From: Hellea sp.
Lineage (GTDB): Bacteria; Pseudomonadota; Alphaproteobacteria; Caulobacterales; Maricaulaceae
NCBI GenBank assembly: GCA_023300105.1
Contig: JALZWM010000018.1
Coordinates: forward strand, 18,665 to 82,664
Reading direction: 5' to 3'
DNA: 64,000 nucleotides
Shown piece by piece: positions 28,511-38,399 of the stretch. The notes under the pieces were generated by a model that ran no database searches, was not told where the DNA came from, and saw only the letters and a program-made list of their open reading frames with translations. A program made the position numbers and the translations under genes. Within the stretch, counting starts at the first letter, position 1, and each line of letters starts with the position of its first letter.

Positions 28511-29398
28511 TTAATATTTAGATTTGCTCTTATTTTTGAAAGCGTCCACAGCATCTAAACCAGCTGTCTCAGATAAACCAAGAATTTCAGCTTCTTTTTG
28601 CGCCCAAAGGCGCTTTTGATAACGGTTTGACAAAATATCCGTAATAACCAGAACGCCCACGACAAGATAGAAACTTGATTTACTCATCGCATCGATTGCA
28701 AAACCAAAAAGTTTCAAATGCGCCAAATGCGCGCCTTCAGTTACAAGTAAAACTCCGACAAGAAAGAGAATAAACAGCCCCAGAACTTGATACATACGGT
28801 TCTTTTTCAAAAATTCAGTTACCCTGTCGGCAAGCAAAATCATACCCAATCCTGAAACTAATATAGCGATGACCATAAGTGGCACTTGATAGGTCGTCAT
28901 GCCTGTCGCCACATCTTTGACCGAAGCAATCGCCATGGCCGAGAGAATAGAATCTACCGAAAATACAAGGTTCATCAAAACAATCAACGTAATTGCACCG
29001 GCAACTGAGCGGGCACCGCCTCCTTCCGAATGTTCAATATGGTCTACCTGTAACAGATGGTGAATTTCTTTTATTGCTGTATAAATTATAAAGCCACCAC
29101 CTATGAGCGTGATTAAGGCCTGTGCTGTAAATTGACCCTCAATAATTTTTCCCAAGTGAATATCAAAGAGCGGCTCTGCCAATAAAGTAAATAAATTTAC
29201 AATCAAAAATAAAAGGACAATTCGCAGTAAAACGGCAATACCAATTCCGTATTTTCGAACTTTCTTGGCATCTTTCGGGTCGCCGACTTTATTACTTTCA
29301 ATCGCAATATAAAGTAAGTTATCAAAACCGAGAACGGCTTGGAGCAAAATTAGCATGAATAATGTAAATAGCGCTTCTAAGGTCAAGAGCTGTGCCAC
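28511..29398 (-). CDS. TerC family integral membrane protein
   Basis: This 295-residue protein has seven to eight membrane helices and the TerC signatures LQAVLGFDNLLYIAI (acidic residue in helix 1) and LVFSVDSILSAMA. TerC proteins are linked to tellurite resistance and to metal (Mn) export or metalation of exoenzymes at the Sec translocon. The start is GTG, preceded by GGAGAATCACA. I looked upstream (29399-29534) for a yybP-ykoY Mn riboswitch, often found before TerC genes, and saw none. Confidence 0.92.
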   Translation of the reverse strand: MAQLLTLEALFTLFMLILLQAVLGFDNLLYIAIESNKVGDPKDAKKVRKYGIGIAVLLRIVLLFLIVNLFTLLAEPLFDIHLGKIIEGQFTAQALITLIGGGFIIYTAIKEIHHLLQVDHIEHSEGGGARSVAGAITLIVLMNLVFSVDSILSAMAIASVKDVATGMTTYQVPLMVIAILVSGLGMILLADRVTEFLKKNRMYQVLGLFILFLVGVLLVTEGAHLAHLKLFGFAIDAMSKSSFYLVVGVLVITDILSNRYQKRLWAQKEAEILGLSETAGLDAVDAFKNKSKSKY

Positions 29399-29534
29399 TG
29401 TGATTCTCCATTTATGTTTGAAGAATCACTAAGCTGATTTGGTTAATAAAGAAAATACAGAAAACAAAGTCAAAGCAGATTGTAGAAAACCTATCCCATC
29501 AACAACTTTAACTAACTAACGTCGAAAACTATTC

Positions 29535-30515
29535 CTAGGATTTAAGTTGCTTAATTAATGCTTCAAGCTGCGCAGACGTTTTATATTTAATCCGTATTTC
29601 ACCGCCAGGACCTTTATGGCGAAGGTCAGTTTTGAGGCCTAGCATATCACAAAGTTCGTCTTCGACCTTACGTGTATCAGCATCTTTTTGAACTGGAATC
29701 TTTTTTGTTTGACCATCTGCCGCTTTTATACGGCGAACCCAATCTTCAGCCTCACGAACTGACAGACCTTTTTCAGCAATAACATCGGCAAGCTCTGTTG
29801 GGTCAGGCGCCGCAATGATAGCACGGGCATGACCTGCTGTTATTCTACCTTTAGCGAGATAAGTTTGAGCACGCTTTGGAAGTGTTAAAAGCCTCAGCAT
29901 ATTTGTGACATGTGGGCGTGACTTACCAACTGCTTGGGCAATATCTTCTTGCGTGCGTTTAAATTGGTCTGAAAGCGCTTTGTACGCCAAAGCTTCTTCA
30001 ATGGGGTTGAGATCTGCACGTTGAACATTTTCAACAACCCCAATTTCCAAAACCTCTTGATCCGATAATTCCCGTATAAGAACAGGCATAGCATCTAGCT
30101 TAGCTTTAAGCGCGGCCTGCCAGCGGCGTTCACCCGCTACAATTTGATATTGCTCTTTTGTATTCGACGTTCGTTTTGGGAGCGGTCTAACAAGAATAGG
30201 TTGCAGCACGCCTTTGTCTTTAATAGATTGCGTGAGTTCTTCGAGCTTGTCTTTATCGAAATATTTACGTGGCTGATCTGGGTTTCGTTCGAGATGGTCA
30301 ATTGCAACAATGGTTACGCCCCTCTGATTTGCCGGCAGAGTCATTTCAACTTTCATAACAGACTCCCCAGCTGATACTTTGGGCTGCTTTATCTCTACAG
30401 CTTCAGATGCCTTTTCAGTTGAAGGCGGAGCCGTTATGCTCACATCAGACATCAAAGCTGATAACCCGCGTCCAAGGCCGCGTTCGTTTGCTTTTTTCTT
30501 AGATTTCTTATTCAT
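29535..30515 (-). CDS. parB: Chromosome-partitioning protein ParB
   Basis: ParB is a CTPase DNA clamp that loads at parS and spreads to form the partition complex. The protein has an N-terminal ParA-stimulating stretch (GLGRGLSALMSD), the CTP-binding ParB/Srx domain with ERNPDQPRKYFD and the GERRWQAA box, a helix-turn-helix (TQEDIAQAVGKSRPHVTNMLRLL) and a C-terminal dimerisation domain. It is the last gene of the leftward mnmG-rsmG-parA-parB cluster, 36 bp after parA. Matching parS sites lie 1.4-3.5 kb away (31919-33993). Confidence 0.97.
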   Translation of the reverse strand: MNKKSKKKANERGLGRGLSALMSDVSITAPPSTEKASEAVEIKQPKVSAGESVMKVEMTLPANQRGVTIVAIDHLERNPDQPRKYFDKDKLEELTQSIKDKGVLQPILVRPLPKRTSNTKEQYQIVAGERRWQAALKAKLDAMPVLIRELSDQEVLEIGVVENVQRADLNPIEEALAYKALSDQFKRTQEDIAQAVGKSRPHVTNMLRLLTLPKRAQTYLAKGRITAGHARAIIAAPDPTELADVIAEKGLSVREAEDWVRRIKAADGQTKKIPVQKDADTRKVEDELCDMLGLKTDLRHKGPGGEIRIKYKTSAQLEALIKQLKS

Positions 30516-30551
30516 TTCTCTAACCTATTGAAATAACTGATTAAATTAATA

Positions 30552-31334
30552 TTATATTGATCGCGCGTGACGCGACAGCATTTCATCAGCTAAAGCCTTA
30601 TAAGTCTTAGATCCTGCGCAAGATGGGTCATACATCATCACAGGTTTACCAAATGACGGCGCTTCCGCGATACGAACATTGCGAGGAATAATTGTTTGAA
30701 AAACAGCACGGCCTAAATGCTTGCGCACATCAGCAGCAACTTGTGCAGACAACCTGTTACGCGGGTCATACATCGTGAGCATAACCCCATCAATAACAAG
30801 GTCTGGATTAATACGAGCCTTCGCCATTTCTATAGTTTGAAGAAGTTGGCTCAAACCCTCTAACGCAAAGAACTCACATTGAAGGGGAACTAAAACAGAA
30901 CGCGCAGAAGATAAAGCATTCACAGTCAAAAGGTTCAGGGACGGCGGACAATCAATTAAGACATAATCATAATGTGATGAATCATTCTTAATCGCGTCAC
31001 GTAATATAGTCGTACGCCCTGACCTATCCCCAATTTCAAGTTCAGCCCCTGCAAGATCGACATGAGACGGAATAAGCTTTAAACCCGGAACCGTTGTTTC
31101 CATAGTTGCTTTCGACAAATCAACGCCATCAACAAGAACGTCATATATAGTTGTCTCTCGGGACGCTCTTGGAATTCCAAGTCCTGTCGCCGCGTTCCCT
31201 TGAGGGTCCATATCAATAAGGAGAACTTTTTTTCCTTTAAGTGTAAGTGCAGCAGCCAAGTTAATCGTTGTCGTTGTTTTACCAACGCCGCCTTTTTGAT
31301 TCACAACAGCGATTATTCTCGGGATGCTCGCCAT
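30552..31334 (-). CDS. parA: Chromosome-partitioning ATPase ParA
   Basis: A Walker-type ATPase of 260 residues with the deviant Walker A motif KGGVGKTTT near the N-terminus, Walker A' region LLIDMDPQGNAATGLG, and Walker B-like YVLIDCPPSLN. ParA dimers bind nonspecific DNA and pull ParB-parS complexes toward a cell pole. It has no N-terminal HTH, so it is the chromosomal-type ParA. The gene lies between rsmG (11-bp gap) and parB. Confidence 0.97.
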   Translation of the reverse strand: MASIPRIIAVVNQKGGVGKTTTTINLAAALTLKGKKVLLIDMDPQGNAATGLGIPRASRETTIYDVLVDGVDLSKATMETTVPGLKLIPSHVDLAGAELEIGDRSGRTTILRDAIKNDSSHYDYVLIDCPPSLNLLTVNALSSARSVLVPLQCEFFALEGLSQLLQTIEMAKARINPDLVIDGVMLTMYDPRNRLSAQVAADVRKHLGRAVFQTIIPRNVRIAEAPSFGKPVMMYDPSCAGSKTYKALADEMLSRHARSI

Positions 31335-31345
31335 GTAAACTCCGC

Positions 31346-31972
31346 TTATTTTGGGGACAGTCCCATAATTTTAACTATGCATCCCGTGGTATCTGAAAGG
31401 CTTGGGATTAATTCATGAGAGTATGTCCATGATTTATCAGCCTCCGTCAATTCAGCTTCAACGTTTCCGCCTTTTAAAAACAGTCCGATTGTGTTTTGTC
31501 CCCAGAAAGGCTGTGCATAATTAAACAAACGCTCCATCGGAGCAAAGGCCCGCGCGCTAACAACATCGTAGGTTTCTGGCATTAGTTTCTCCGCACGTTC
31601 GGATGTTGCGCGTGCTGGCAGTTTTAAGTCTCGTATGACAGTCTTTAGAAAACTTGTCTTTTTACCTGCTGATTCAACCATCAAAACCTGATTGCCAGAA
31701 CTTTGAGACTTCGCAGCAATCGCTAGAGCTATACCCGGAAACCCCGCGCCAGAGCCTAAATCAATGTAACGACATGCTTTTTCTGGCATATGCGGCGTTA
31801 TTTGCCAGCTATCCAAAGCATGCCTACGCCAGAAATCATCCAGCGCACTTGGTGATACAAGATTAATCTTACGGTTCCATTTGAGCAAATGTGCTAACCA
31901 AAGCTCATAGTCAGCTAATGTTTCACGTGAAACATTTGTTTCATCCGCGAAATCTTTGGCAGTATAACTCAT
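31346..31972 (-). CDS. rsmG: 16S rRNA (guanine527-N7)-methyltransferase
   Basis: RsmG (GidB) methylates G527 of 16S rRNA using SAM; loss gives low-level streptomycin resistance in many bacteria. The SAM motif is YIDLGSGAGFPGIALAIA, and KKTSFLKTVIRDL and VSARAFAPMERLF are family blocks. The start ATG overlaps the mnmG stop by one base (TAATG), implying translational coupling. Codons for the NVSRET segment at residues 13-18 are a perfect parS site. Confidence 0.96.
   Translation of the reverse strand: MSYTAKDFADETNVSRETLADYELWLAHLLKWNRKINLVSPSALDDFWRRHALDSWQITPHMPEKACRYIDLGSGAGFPGIALAIAAKSQSSGNQVLMVESAGKKTSFLKTVIRDLKLPARATSERAEKLMPETYDVVSARAFAPMERLFNYAQPFWGQNTIGLFLKGGNVEAELTEADKSWTYSHELIPSLSDTTGCIVKIMGLSPK
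31919..31934. promoter_or_regulatory. parS: parS site 1 (inside rsmG)
   Basis: Perfect 16-bp consensus TGTTTCACGTGAAACA, embedded in the 5' coding part of rsmG, where it encodes VSRET. It is about 600 bp upstream of the parA start on the same strand. Confidence 0.97.
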
Positions 31973-33834
31973 TAGCTAGCTTTTCGTACATAGGCCAAAA
32001 CGGCGGTTAGTGCGCCTGGTGTAACACCTTCAATGCGAGCGGCTTGGCCCAATGTAGCAGGGCGGACCGCTTCAAGTTTACTACGAACCTCGTTTGATAA
32101 ACCCCCAATACCCGCATAATCTAAATTATCAGGCAACCTAAGGCCTTCGTCTCGCTTAAAGGCAGCGATATCTTTTGCTTGGCGTTCAATGTAGCCCGCG
32201 TAGAGCGCTTCGGTTTCAAGAAATTCTTTCGCATAAGCGGGCAAGGCATCTAGTTCAGGCCAAATGGACGCGAGGTCGCTCACATTTATATTAGGATAAG
32301 CCAAAAGATTAATAACGCTGCGCCTCACACCGTCTTGGTTTATCGTGAGTCCTTGTTTTTTTAACTCATTTGGTGTTCGAGACAAAGTTACTCCTAACTT
32401 TTTCGCAGCCTTTAGAATTTTCATCTTAGCGCTGAAAGCGTTTGATCTCTCTGTGCTAACAGCTCCTATATTCTGTCCGAGTTCTGTCAGGCGCTGATCT
32501 GCATTATCAGCTCTCAGAAGTAAGCGATATTCGGCACGGCTTGTGAACATACGGTAAGGCTCTGTAACACCTTTGGTAATGAGGTCATCAATCATAACCC
32601 CTATATAAGCTTGGCTACGATCAAGAACAAACGGCTCAGAACCACCAGCAGCAAGGGCTGCGTTAAAGCCAGCGATCATGCCTTGGGCCGCCGCTTCTTC
32701 ATAACCTGTCGTACCGTTTATTTGGCCCGCAAGATAAAGGCCGGGCAATCGGCGAGTCTCAAGCGTGACGCGGAGTTCTCTTGGATCAACGTAATCATAT
32801 TCAATGGCGTAGCCATAACGTTTGACGACAACACTCTCTAATCCGCGTATCGTCCGCATAAAAGTATCTTGAACATCAATCGGAAGCGATGTTGAAATAC
32901 CATTAGGATAAACAGTGTCTCCATCAGGATTACCCTCAAGCCCTTCAGGCTCTAAGAATATTTGATGTCTATTTCTATCTGCAAAACGAACGACTTTATC
33001 CTCAACAGAAGGACAGTAACGCGGGCCTTTACCGGAGATGCCACCACCGTAAAGTGCTGATTTCTTGATGTTTTCGCTTATAACGCGGTGCGTGTCTTCA
33101 TTTGTATGGGTAATACCGCACGTCACTTGAGGAACAGTAATTTCTTTTGTCAAAAATGAGAACGGGACAGGACTATCGTCCGCCGCTTGTTGTTCAAGCG
33201 CGTCCCAATCAATTGATGATTTAGCGATACGGGCAGGGGTACCTGTTTTCAAGCGGTCCATATTAAACCCAAGACCATAGAGACGATCAGCCAAGCCAAT
33301 AGACGGTTCATCCCCGAAACGGCCAGCAGGTGTTCTTTCATGACCAATGTGGATTTCACCTTTAAGAAATGTACCTGTCGTCAAGACAACCCGTTCAGAC
33401 ATATATTTTTGACCAGCAGCAGACACCACGCCCACAACATGGCCGTCCTTAACAACTAAATCTTCAACTGAAGCAGATTGCAAAGTTAGGTTTGGATAGT
33501 TTTTCAAAGTCTCCTGCATGGCCTGTTTATAAAGCGAACGGTCTGATTGTGTCCTTGGACCGCGTACAGCAGGACCTTTAGAACGGTTTAAAAGCCTGAA
33601 TTGAATACCAGATGCGTCGCTAACTCGCGCCATAACACCGTCCATGGCGTCAATCTCGCGAACCAAGTGACCTTTGCCAAGACCACCAATCGCAGGATTA
33701 CAGGACATTTCACCAATAGATTCGAGTTTATGCGTCAACAATAATGTCTTAGCGCCAATCCGCGCGGACGCAGCGGCTGCTTCGCAACCTGCGTGGCCTC
33801 CACCTATAACGATGACATCCCATTTATTTGGCAT
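31972..33834 (-). CDS. mnmG: tRNA uridine-5-carboxymethylaminomethyl synthase MnmG
   Basis: MnmG (GidA) with MnmE installs cmnm5 on the wobble uridine of several tRNAs. The FAD-binding motif [14 protein letters not shown] is at the N-terminus, followed by family blocks [20 protein letters not shown] and [17 protein letters not shown] and a C-terminal helical domain. The track start at 33864 would add [10 protein letters not shown], encoded by a parS site. The ATG at 33834 has a GGAG six bases upstream and the canonical N-terminus ([13 protein letters not shown]), so it is preferred. It forms an operon with rsmG, parA and parB. Confidence 0.96.
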   Translation of the reverse strand: MPNKWDVIVIGGGHAGCEAAAASARIGAKTLLLTHKLESIGEMSCNPAIGGLGKGHLVREIDAMDGVMARVSDASGIQFRLLNRSKGPAVRGPRTQSDRSLYKQAMQETLKNYPNLTLQSASVEDLVVKDGHVVGVVSAAGQKYMSERVVLTTGTFLKGEIHIGHERTPAGRFGDEPSIGLADRLYGLGFNMDRLKTGTPARIAKSSIDWDALEQQAADDSPVPFSFLTKEITVPQVTCGITHTNEDTHRVISENIKKSALYGGGISGKGPRYCPSVEDKVVRFADRNRHQIFLEPEGLEGNPDGDTVYPNGISTSLPIDVQDTFMRTIRGLESVVVKRYGYAIEYDYVDPRELRVTLETRRLPGLYLAGQINGTTGYEEAAAQGMIAGFNAALAAGGSEPFVLDRSQAYIGVMIDDLITKGVTEPYRMFTSRAEYRLLLRADNADQRLTELGQNIGAVSTERSNAFSAKMKILKAAKKLGVTLSRTPNELKKQGLTINQDGVRRSVINLLAYPNINVSDLASIWPELDALPAYAKEFLETEALYAGYIERQAKDIAAFKRDEGLRLPDNLDYAGIGGLSNEVRSKLEAVRPATLGQAARIEGVTPGALTAVLAYVRKAS

Positions 33835-33847
33835 ATCGAGCTCCGAA

Positions 33848-33863
33848 TGTTTCACGTGAAACA
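33848..33863. promoter_or_regulatory. parS: parS site 2 (upstream of mnmG)
   Basis: Perfect TGTTTCACGTGAAACA immediately upstream of the preferred mnmG start. A further half site (TGTTTCA) directly follows at 33864-33870. Confidence 0.97.
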
Positions 33864-33977
33864 TGTTTCATAAATTCTTTTGCGCCTGTCACACATATTA
33901 GCGGGCCTATAGCCCCCACAGAAACTGATGTCGATAGTCCAGTTAAAGTCGGGTTAAAGTGAAGACATCCCCATAAA

Positions 33978-33993
33978 TGTTTCACGTGAAACA
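33978..33993. promoter_or_regulatory. parS: parS site 3 (abutting mnmE stop)
   Basis: Perfect TGTTTCACGTGAAACA in the mnmE-mnmG gap, ending at the base before the mnmE stop codon (33994-33996 on the complement). Confidence 0.97.
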
Positions 33994-35331
33994 TTATTTT
34001 CCAACGCAGAACCTTGAGAAGATACGGTCGAACACAGATTCGATATCAATAGCCCCAGACAATTCTTTTAACGCATTTAGGGCTGAGCGTATATCATCAC
34101 CCGTTAACTCAGGCGCGCGTCCCAAATTTTGACGTCCCATATCCAAAGCGTGTGCCGCCCGCTGGACACAATCACGATGTCTCGCCCGTGTTAAGCCCGC
34201 ATCTTGGCTGGGGCTGAACTTCTCTATAACTTGCTTTTCTAGCGCCGTGCGGAACACATCCAAGTTCAAACCTGTTGTGGCGCTGACCTCAAAACAAGTC
34301 GCTTCAAGGGCAGGAGCTTTATTTGTAATCCCAAGATCAGCCTTATTAATCAAAACAAAATCATCACCCGACAACATTGCCAGCACGTCTTTATCCCAAA
34401 CCGCGTTAGAGCTCTCCTGCACGAAAATTCGAATATCGCTCTCCGCCGCCCTAACCTTAGCGCGCTTAACGCCTTCCGCCTCAATAACCTCATAAGTCTC
34501 CCTAAGACCAGCAGTATCAGAGAGCCTCACAGGGAGGCCGCCAAGGTTCATTTGAACCTCTACAATATCACGTGTTGTACCTGCATACTCAGATGTTATC
34601 GCCGCGTCTCTACCTGCTAAGCTATTGAGAAGACTAGACTTTCCTGCATTTGGAGCGCCAATAATAGCTATATCTAACCCTGTACGAATACGCTCGCCTC
34701 GGCTTGCGTCGCTCAGAACAAGCTGCATAGATTCAATCACCTCGGTAAGGTATGGATATGCGCCATGAGAAAGCATATCGGGAACATCTTCTTCATCAGC
34801 AAAGTCAATTTCGCCTTCAATCTGGGCCAAAGCGTCAAGCAATGTTTCACGCCATAAGTTATAAGTTTCGCGCAAACCGCCCTGCATTTGCCGCAGAGCT
34901 TGTTTAAGCTGGCCTTCGGTCTCTGCATCAATCAAATCAGCAAGACCTTCCGCCTCAGTTAAATCCATCTTGTTGTTTTCAAAGGCCCGACGCGTAAACT
35001 CACCCGCTTCGGCTTGGCGAGCGCCATTACTTAGAAGCGCTGAAGCCATGGCTTCAATAACGGCAGGGCTTCCATGCACCTGGAACTCAGCGCAATCTTC
35101 ACCCGTAAAACTATTTGGGCCCGGCATCCACAATACCAAAGCTTCATCAATCATCACGTCCTTATTATAAAGACGTTTAAGTGAAGCTTGCCTCGGTTTT
35201 GGGAAACAGGACTTTATAAGGCCGCTCAAGACATTGCGCGCATCTAAACCACTCACACGAAACACCGAAACCCCAGCGCGGCCAGGAGCTGAACTTAAAG
35301 AAAATATCGTATCATTTGAACTGGCCATCAT
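33994..35331 (-). CDS. mnmE: tRNA modification GTPase MnmE
   Basis: MnmE (TrmE) is the GTPase partner of MnmG. Visible are the N-terminal formyl-THF-binding domain (FSLSSAPGRAGVSVFRVSG), the embedded Ras-like G domain with GAPNAGKSSLLN (G1), GTTRD (G2), DTAGLRE (G3) and NKAD (G4), and the essential C-terminal CVGK box. The length of 445 residues is normal. The gene is separated from mnmG by ~130 bp holding two parS sites and diverges from the GDPD lipoprotein gene. Confidence 0.97.
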   Translation of the reverse strand: MMASSNDTIFSLSSAPGRAGVSVFRVSGLDARNVLSGLIKSCFPKPRQASLKRLYNKDVMIDEALVLWMPGPNSFTGEDCAEFQVHGSPAVIEAMASALLSNGARQAEAGEFTRRAFENNKMDLTEAEGLADLIDAETEGQLKQALRQMQGGLRETYNLWRETLLDALAQIEGEIDFADEEDVPDMLSHGAYPYLTEVIESMQLVLSDASRGERIRTGLDIAIIGAPNAGKSSLLNSLAGRDAAITSEYAGTTRDIVEVQMNLGGLPVRLSDTAGLRETYEVIEAEGVKRAKVRAAESDIRIFVQESSNAVWDKDVLAMLSGDDFVLINKADLGITNKAPALEATCFEVSATTGLNLDVFRTALEKQVIEKFSPSQDAGLTRARHRDCVQRAAHALDMGRQNLGRAPELTGDDIRSALNALKELSGAIDIESVFDRIFSRFCVGK

Positions 35332-35387
35332 GAGAGCGGCTTCTATCTTCCCTTTTTGTTTATGGAAACCCCTGATAAGGACGCGCT

Positions 35388-36236
35388 ATGAAAGCCCTCT
35401 TATATATATTACCTATCCTCATGATAGCCTGCGGGGTCCAGCCGCCCGAAATTATAGGTGATCTGCCGCCGCTCGCAAAACAAATTGAATGCCTACCCAA
35501 AGAGACTGCCATGATATCTGCCCACCGCGGCACATCTCGCGGCACAGGATATGCTGAAAATTCAATAGAGAGTCTAAAGGCCTTGATTAGCAAAGGCTAC
35601 CTTATGTCCGAAATTGATGTCGCGCGCCTCAAAGACAATACACATATCTTATATCATGACGGCGTTTGGGAAGATGGCTCGACAGGCAAGGGCGTTGTCG
35701 CCGCCACGACATGGGAGCGAGCTGAAACATATCTACTCAAAGATACACAAGGCCGCTATACGTCCAGCACAATTCCAAAGCTTACCGACTACCTTGAAGT
35801 TGCCGCAGGCAAAACCTATCTCGAAATAGATTTCAAGAGCTCAGCAAACTACGGCTATATTATCGACCAAATCCGTAAATACGGTATGGCGAAGCATGTC
35901 ATCCTGATTTCCTATAATAAAGGACAAGCCAAAAAGCTGTCAAAACTTGCGCCCGAGATGATGCTGTCCATTTCCACGCGAAGGTCGAGCGACGCAATGG
36001 GCTACAAAAAAGGACAAGCCGCAGCATGGGTCGGAAATGCAGTTACAGACAAAGCCCTTATTAGCCGTTTGAAAAAGGCTAAAATTCCTGTGCTTGGAAA
36101 AGTTGGTAATCAATGGAATGAAAGTTCAGCGTTAGCCGCAGACATACTCGTCACTGATTATGCTTTACAGCACAGGCCAATCACAGGACTAACGAGAAGC
36201 AACGCAAAACGATATCAAAAGTGCTTAAATAATTAA
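35388..36236 (+). CDS. Glycerophosphodiester phosphodiesterase lipoprotein
   Basis: A lipobox (LPILMIAC) follows the short signal peptide, so the protein is probably membrane-anchored in the periplasm. The GDPD TIM-barrel motifs are present: ISAHRGTSRGTGYAENSIES, EIDVARLKDNTHILYHDGVW with the metal-binding Glu/Asp and catalytic His, and YLEIDFKSS. Such enzymes hydrolyse deacylated phospholipids to glycerol-3-phosphate and an alcohol. It is inserted between mnmE and dnaQ and is the only rightward gene between 26 kb and the origin. Confidence 0.9.
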   Translation: MKALLYILPILMIACGVQPPEIIGDLPPLAKQIECLPKETAMISAHRGTSRGTGYAENSIESLKALISKGYLMSEIDVARLKDNTHILYHDGVWEDGSTGKGVVAATTWERAETYLLKDTQGRYTSSTIPKLTDYLEVAAGKTYLEIDFKSSANYGYIIDQIRKYGMAKHVILISYNKGQAKKLSKLAPEMMLSISTRRSSDAMGYKKGQAAAWVGNAVTDKALISRLKKAKIPVLGKVGNQWNESSALAADILVTDYALQHRPITGLTRSNAKRYQKCLNN

Positions 36237-36254
36237 GCTAGGCAAATATTATAG

Positions 36255-36962
36255 TTAAGCTCTGCGCCAATATTTATTCCAAATTGTATCCTCTCCAAGA
36301 GAGGCAATGAATTCTCGGTGTAGTTCTTTTTCACTCTCTGTCGTCAGGCTTTCAAGCGCTACAGATCTTGGTCTTGAGACTAGCACTAAAGTAGATTCGA
36401 CAGCATCTTTATCATTAGCATCCAAACCCAAACTTCGCGCGCGGCCACCATTCAGCTGTAGGTAGACTTCGGCTAAAAGCTCGGAGTCGACGATGGCGCC
36501 ATGTTTATCACGAGAAGCTAGCGAAACACCGAATCGTTTACACAAAGCGTCTAGAGAAGCAGGCGAGCCCGGGAACTGTTCTCGCGCCATTTGAAGCGTA
36601 TCAATGAAGCGGCTGCGCGGGATTTCAGAATAATCGGCGCGGGAAAGTTCGGCGTTTACAAAGCCTCTATCAAAGTCGGCATTATGCGCAATTAAAGGGC
36701 TGTCACCAATAAAGTCTAAAAACCCTTTCACCGCGTCTTCAAAATAGACGCCATTCGCTACAAGGAACTCTTGCGTCAAGCCTGTAATTTCAGTGACTTT
36801 TTCGGGTACAGAACGGCGCGGGTTTATATAGGCGTGGAAATGCTTACCCGTCGGCAGAAAGTCGATAATTTCAACGCAGCCAATTTCTGTAATACGATCT
36901 TCCCCCCGGGCATCAAAACCGGTGGTCTCCGTATCAAAACAAATTTCGCGTTTACCGCCCAT
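36255..36962 (-). CDS. dnaQ: DNA polymerase III epsilon subunit (3'-5' exonuclease)
   Basis: The proofreading subunit, 235 residues. DEDDh exonuclease motifs are intact: FDTETTGFDARGEDRITEIG (Exo I), HNADFDRGFVNAEL (Exo II) and HGAIVDSELLAEVY (Exo III with His). The C-terminal tail should carry the alpha-subunit contact. It is the last gene of the ppsR-maf-aroE-coaE-dnaQ leftward operon, 7 bp after coaE. Confidence 0.95.
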   Translation of the reverse strand: MGGKREICFDTETTGFDARGEDRITEIGCVEIIDFLPTGKHFHAYINPRRSVPEKVTEITGLTQEFLVANGVYFEDAVKGFLDFIGDSPLIAHNADFDRGFVNAELSRADYSEIPRSRFIDTLQMAREQFPGSPASLDALCKRFGVSLASRDKHGAIVDSELLAEVYLQLNGGRARSLGLDANDKDAVESTLVLVSRPRSVALESLTTESEKELHREFIASLGEDTIWNKYWRRA

Positions 36963-36969
36963 GATCTAC

Positions 36970-37554
36970 CTAATTAGCTGTCAACTTTACTAAAAGAGTT
37001 TGAACCTGTTCTCTCGCATTCTCCAAGCCCTTATGTGTAAATATCAGTGTATGAGCGCGTTTTCTCTTTATTGCGTCTGGCGTTTGGCGGGCAAGTAAAG
37101 ACTCGAACAATTCAGCGGTCATGCCCTCTCTTGCTAATACACGTTTTCGCTGTACATCAGCGGGAGCAGTCACAACTACAATATGTTGAATGAATTTATC
37201 CATGCCTGTTTCAAATAGAAGCGGAATATCAAGCACAACAATATCAGCGTGTTTATATGTATTAAAAAATTGAGAGCGAACCTCACCAACAAGAGGGTGA
37301 ATAAAACTCTCAAGAACTTTTAACTGCAACGGGTCCGCCCGCATGTGCTTTCTTAATATACCCCTATCGACAGCGCCGTTAATAACAGCATCGGGGAACA
37401 CTGATTTAATTATTGGAACAGCCTTACCGCCTTTTGCGTAAAGCTGATGGACTGTAGCATCCGCGTCAAAGACGGGGCACCCCTCGGCTTTAAACATTTC
37501 AGCCGTAGTTGACTTGCCCATCCCAATGGAACCCGTAAGCCCAATGATTATCAT
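36970..37554 (-). CDS. coaE: Dephospho-CoA kinase
   Basis: CoaE performs the last step of coenzyme A synthesis. The P-loop is GLTGSIGMGKSTTAEMF, followed by VFDADATVHQLY and VVLDIPLLFETGMD, all standard for the family, in 194 residues. Its ATG overlaps the aroE stop by one base (TAATG). Confidence 0.96.
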   Translation of the reverse strand: MIIIGLTGSIGMGKSTTAEMFKAEGCPVFDADATVHQLYAKGGKAVPIIKSVFPDAVINGAVDRGILRKHMRADPLQLKVLESFIHPLVGEVRSQFFNTYKHADIVVLDIPLLFETGMDKFIQHIVVVTAPADVQRKRVLAREGMTAELFESLLARQTPDAIKRKRAHTLIFTHKGLENAREQVQTLLVKLTAN

Positions 37555-38399
37555 TAATTAATCCGTAAATGTTGCAACAATATGGGCGTCGGGTCACAAT
37601 CAATGCGCGGCGCTTGACCATAGAAATACTTAAAGGAAGGCCTTGCCTGAGCAATTAACATTTCAAGACCCCCCAAAGTTCTACAGCCCATTTTTTTAGC
37701 ATTGTACAACAACCTTGTTTCCTGCGGAACATAAACCAAATCATAAACAAAACTGTCAGAAGAAATACCAGACAAGTCCATATCCAATTGCGGCTTACCT
37801 TGCATACCCCCCGCACTAGCATTAATGACAAGGCCAGAGCTTCGAACTGCTATCGTACGCTGATCCCAAGGTACGTTGTAAAAACTTGGTAAATTTAACG
37901 ATGATGCAAGATTTTCAGCGGCCCCATCATTTCTAGCACACACTCTGATCTCAGGCACATTTAATGATAGAAGAGATCCTATAACAGCCTTAGCTGCACC
38001 CCCGCTACCTATAACGAGCGCGGAGGTATTTGCTAGTTTCTGAGCGCCTAGTACCTTTAATAAAGGGGCAGCGAAGCCTTCCATATCTGTATTATGCGCA
38101 ATCAACATACCATTTTTTTTATACAAACAATTCGCAACCCCTAGCTTTAGAGCGTCGGAACTATGTTCGTCAGCAGACTGAAAAGCTAAGGACTTAAGCG
38201 GCATCGTCACATTTACACCTGAGATAGATGTTTTCTTAAGACCTTGAAACGCCCTTACAGCTTCATCAGGACGAACAGCAAAATGTACATAAGCCCCCGA
38301 AATGCCAAGATCTTTCAACCAATAATTATGTAACACTGGGGATAGAGATTGATGGATAGGCCAGCCACAAACCCCTGCTAATGTCATAGTTTGGTTCAT
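37554..38399 (-). CDS. aroE: Shikimate dehydrogenase
   Basis: AroE reduces 3-dehydroshikimate with NADPH in aromatic amino acid synthesis. The substrate site is WPIHQSLSPVLHN and NVTMPLK, with the conserved Lys. The Rossmann motif GSGGAAKAVIGSL and the DLVYVPQETRLL segment confirm the family. The start overlaps the maf stop by 4 bp. Confidence 0.95.
   Translation of the reverse strand: MNQTMTLAGVCGWPIHQSLSPVLHNYWLKDLGISGAYVHFAVRPDEAVRAFQGLKKTSISGVNVTMPLKSLAFQSADEHSSDALKLGVANCLYKKNGMLIAHNTDMEGFAAPLLKVLGAQKLANTSALVIGSGGAAKAVIGSLLSLNVPEIRVCARNDGAAENLASSLNLPSFYNVPWDQRTIAVRSSGLVINASAGGMQGKPQLDMDLSGISSDSFVYDLVYVPQETRLLYNAKKMGCRTLGGLEMLIAQARPSFKYFYGQAPRIDCDPTPILLQHLRIN

Noticed and set aside
29399-29534. 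yybP-ykoY manganese riboswitch before terC
   Set aside because: TerC genes often have one, but the conserved purine-rich and GATG-type loop motifs are absent from this AT-rich gap.
33864-33870. Fourth parS site next to site 2
   Set aside because: Only the half site TGTTTCA is present; the second half is not.
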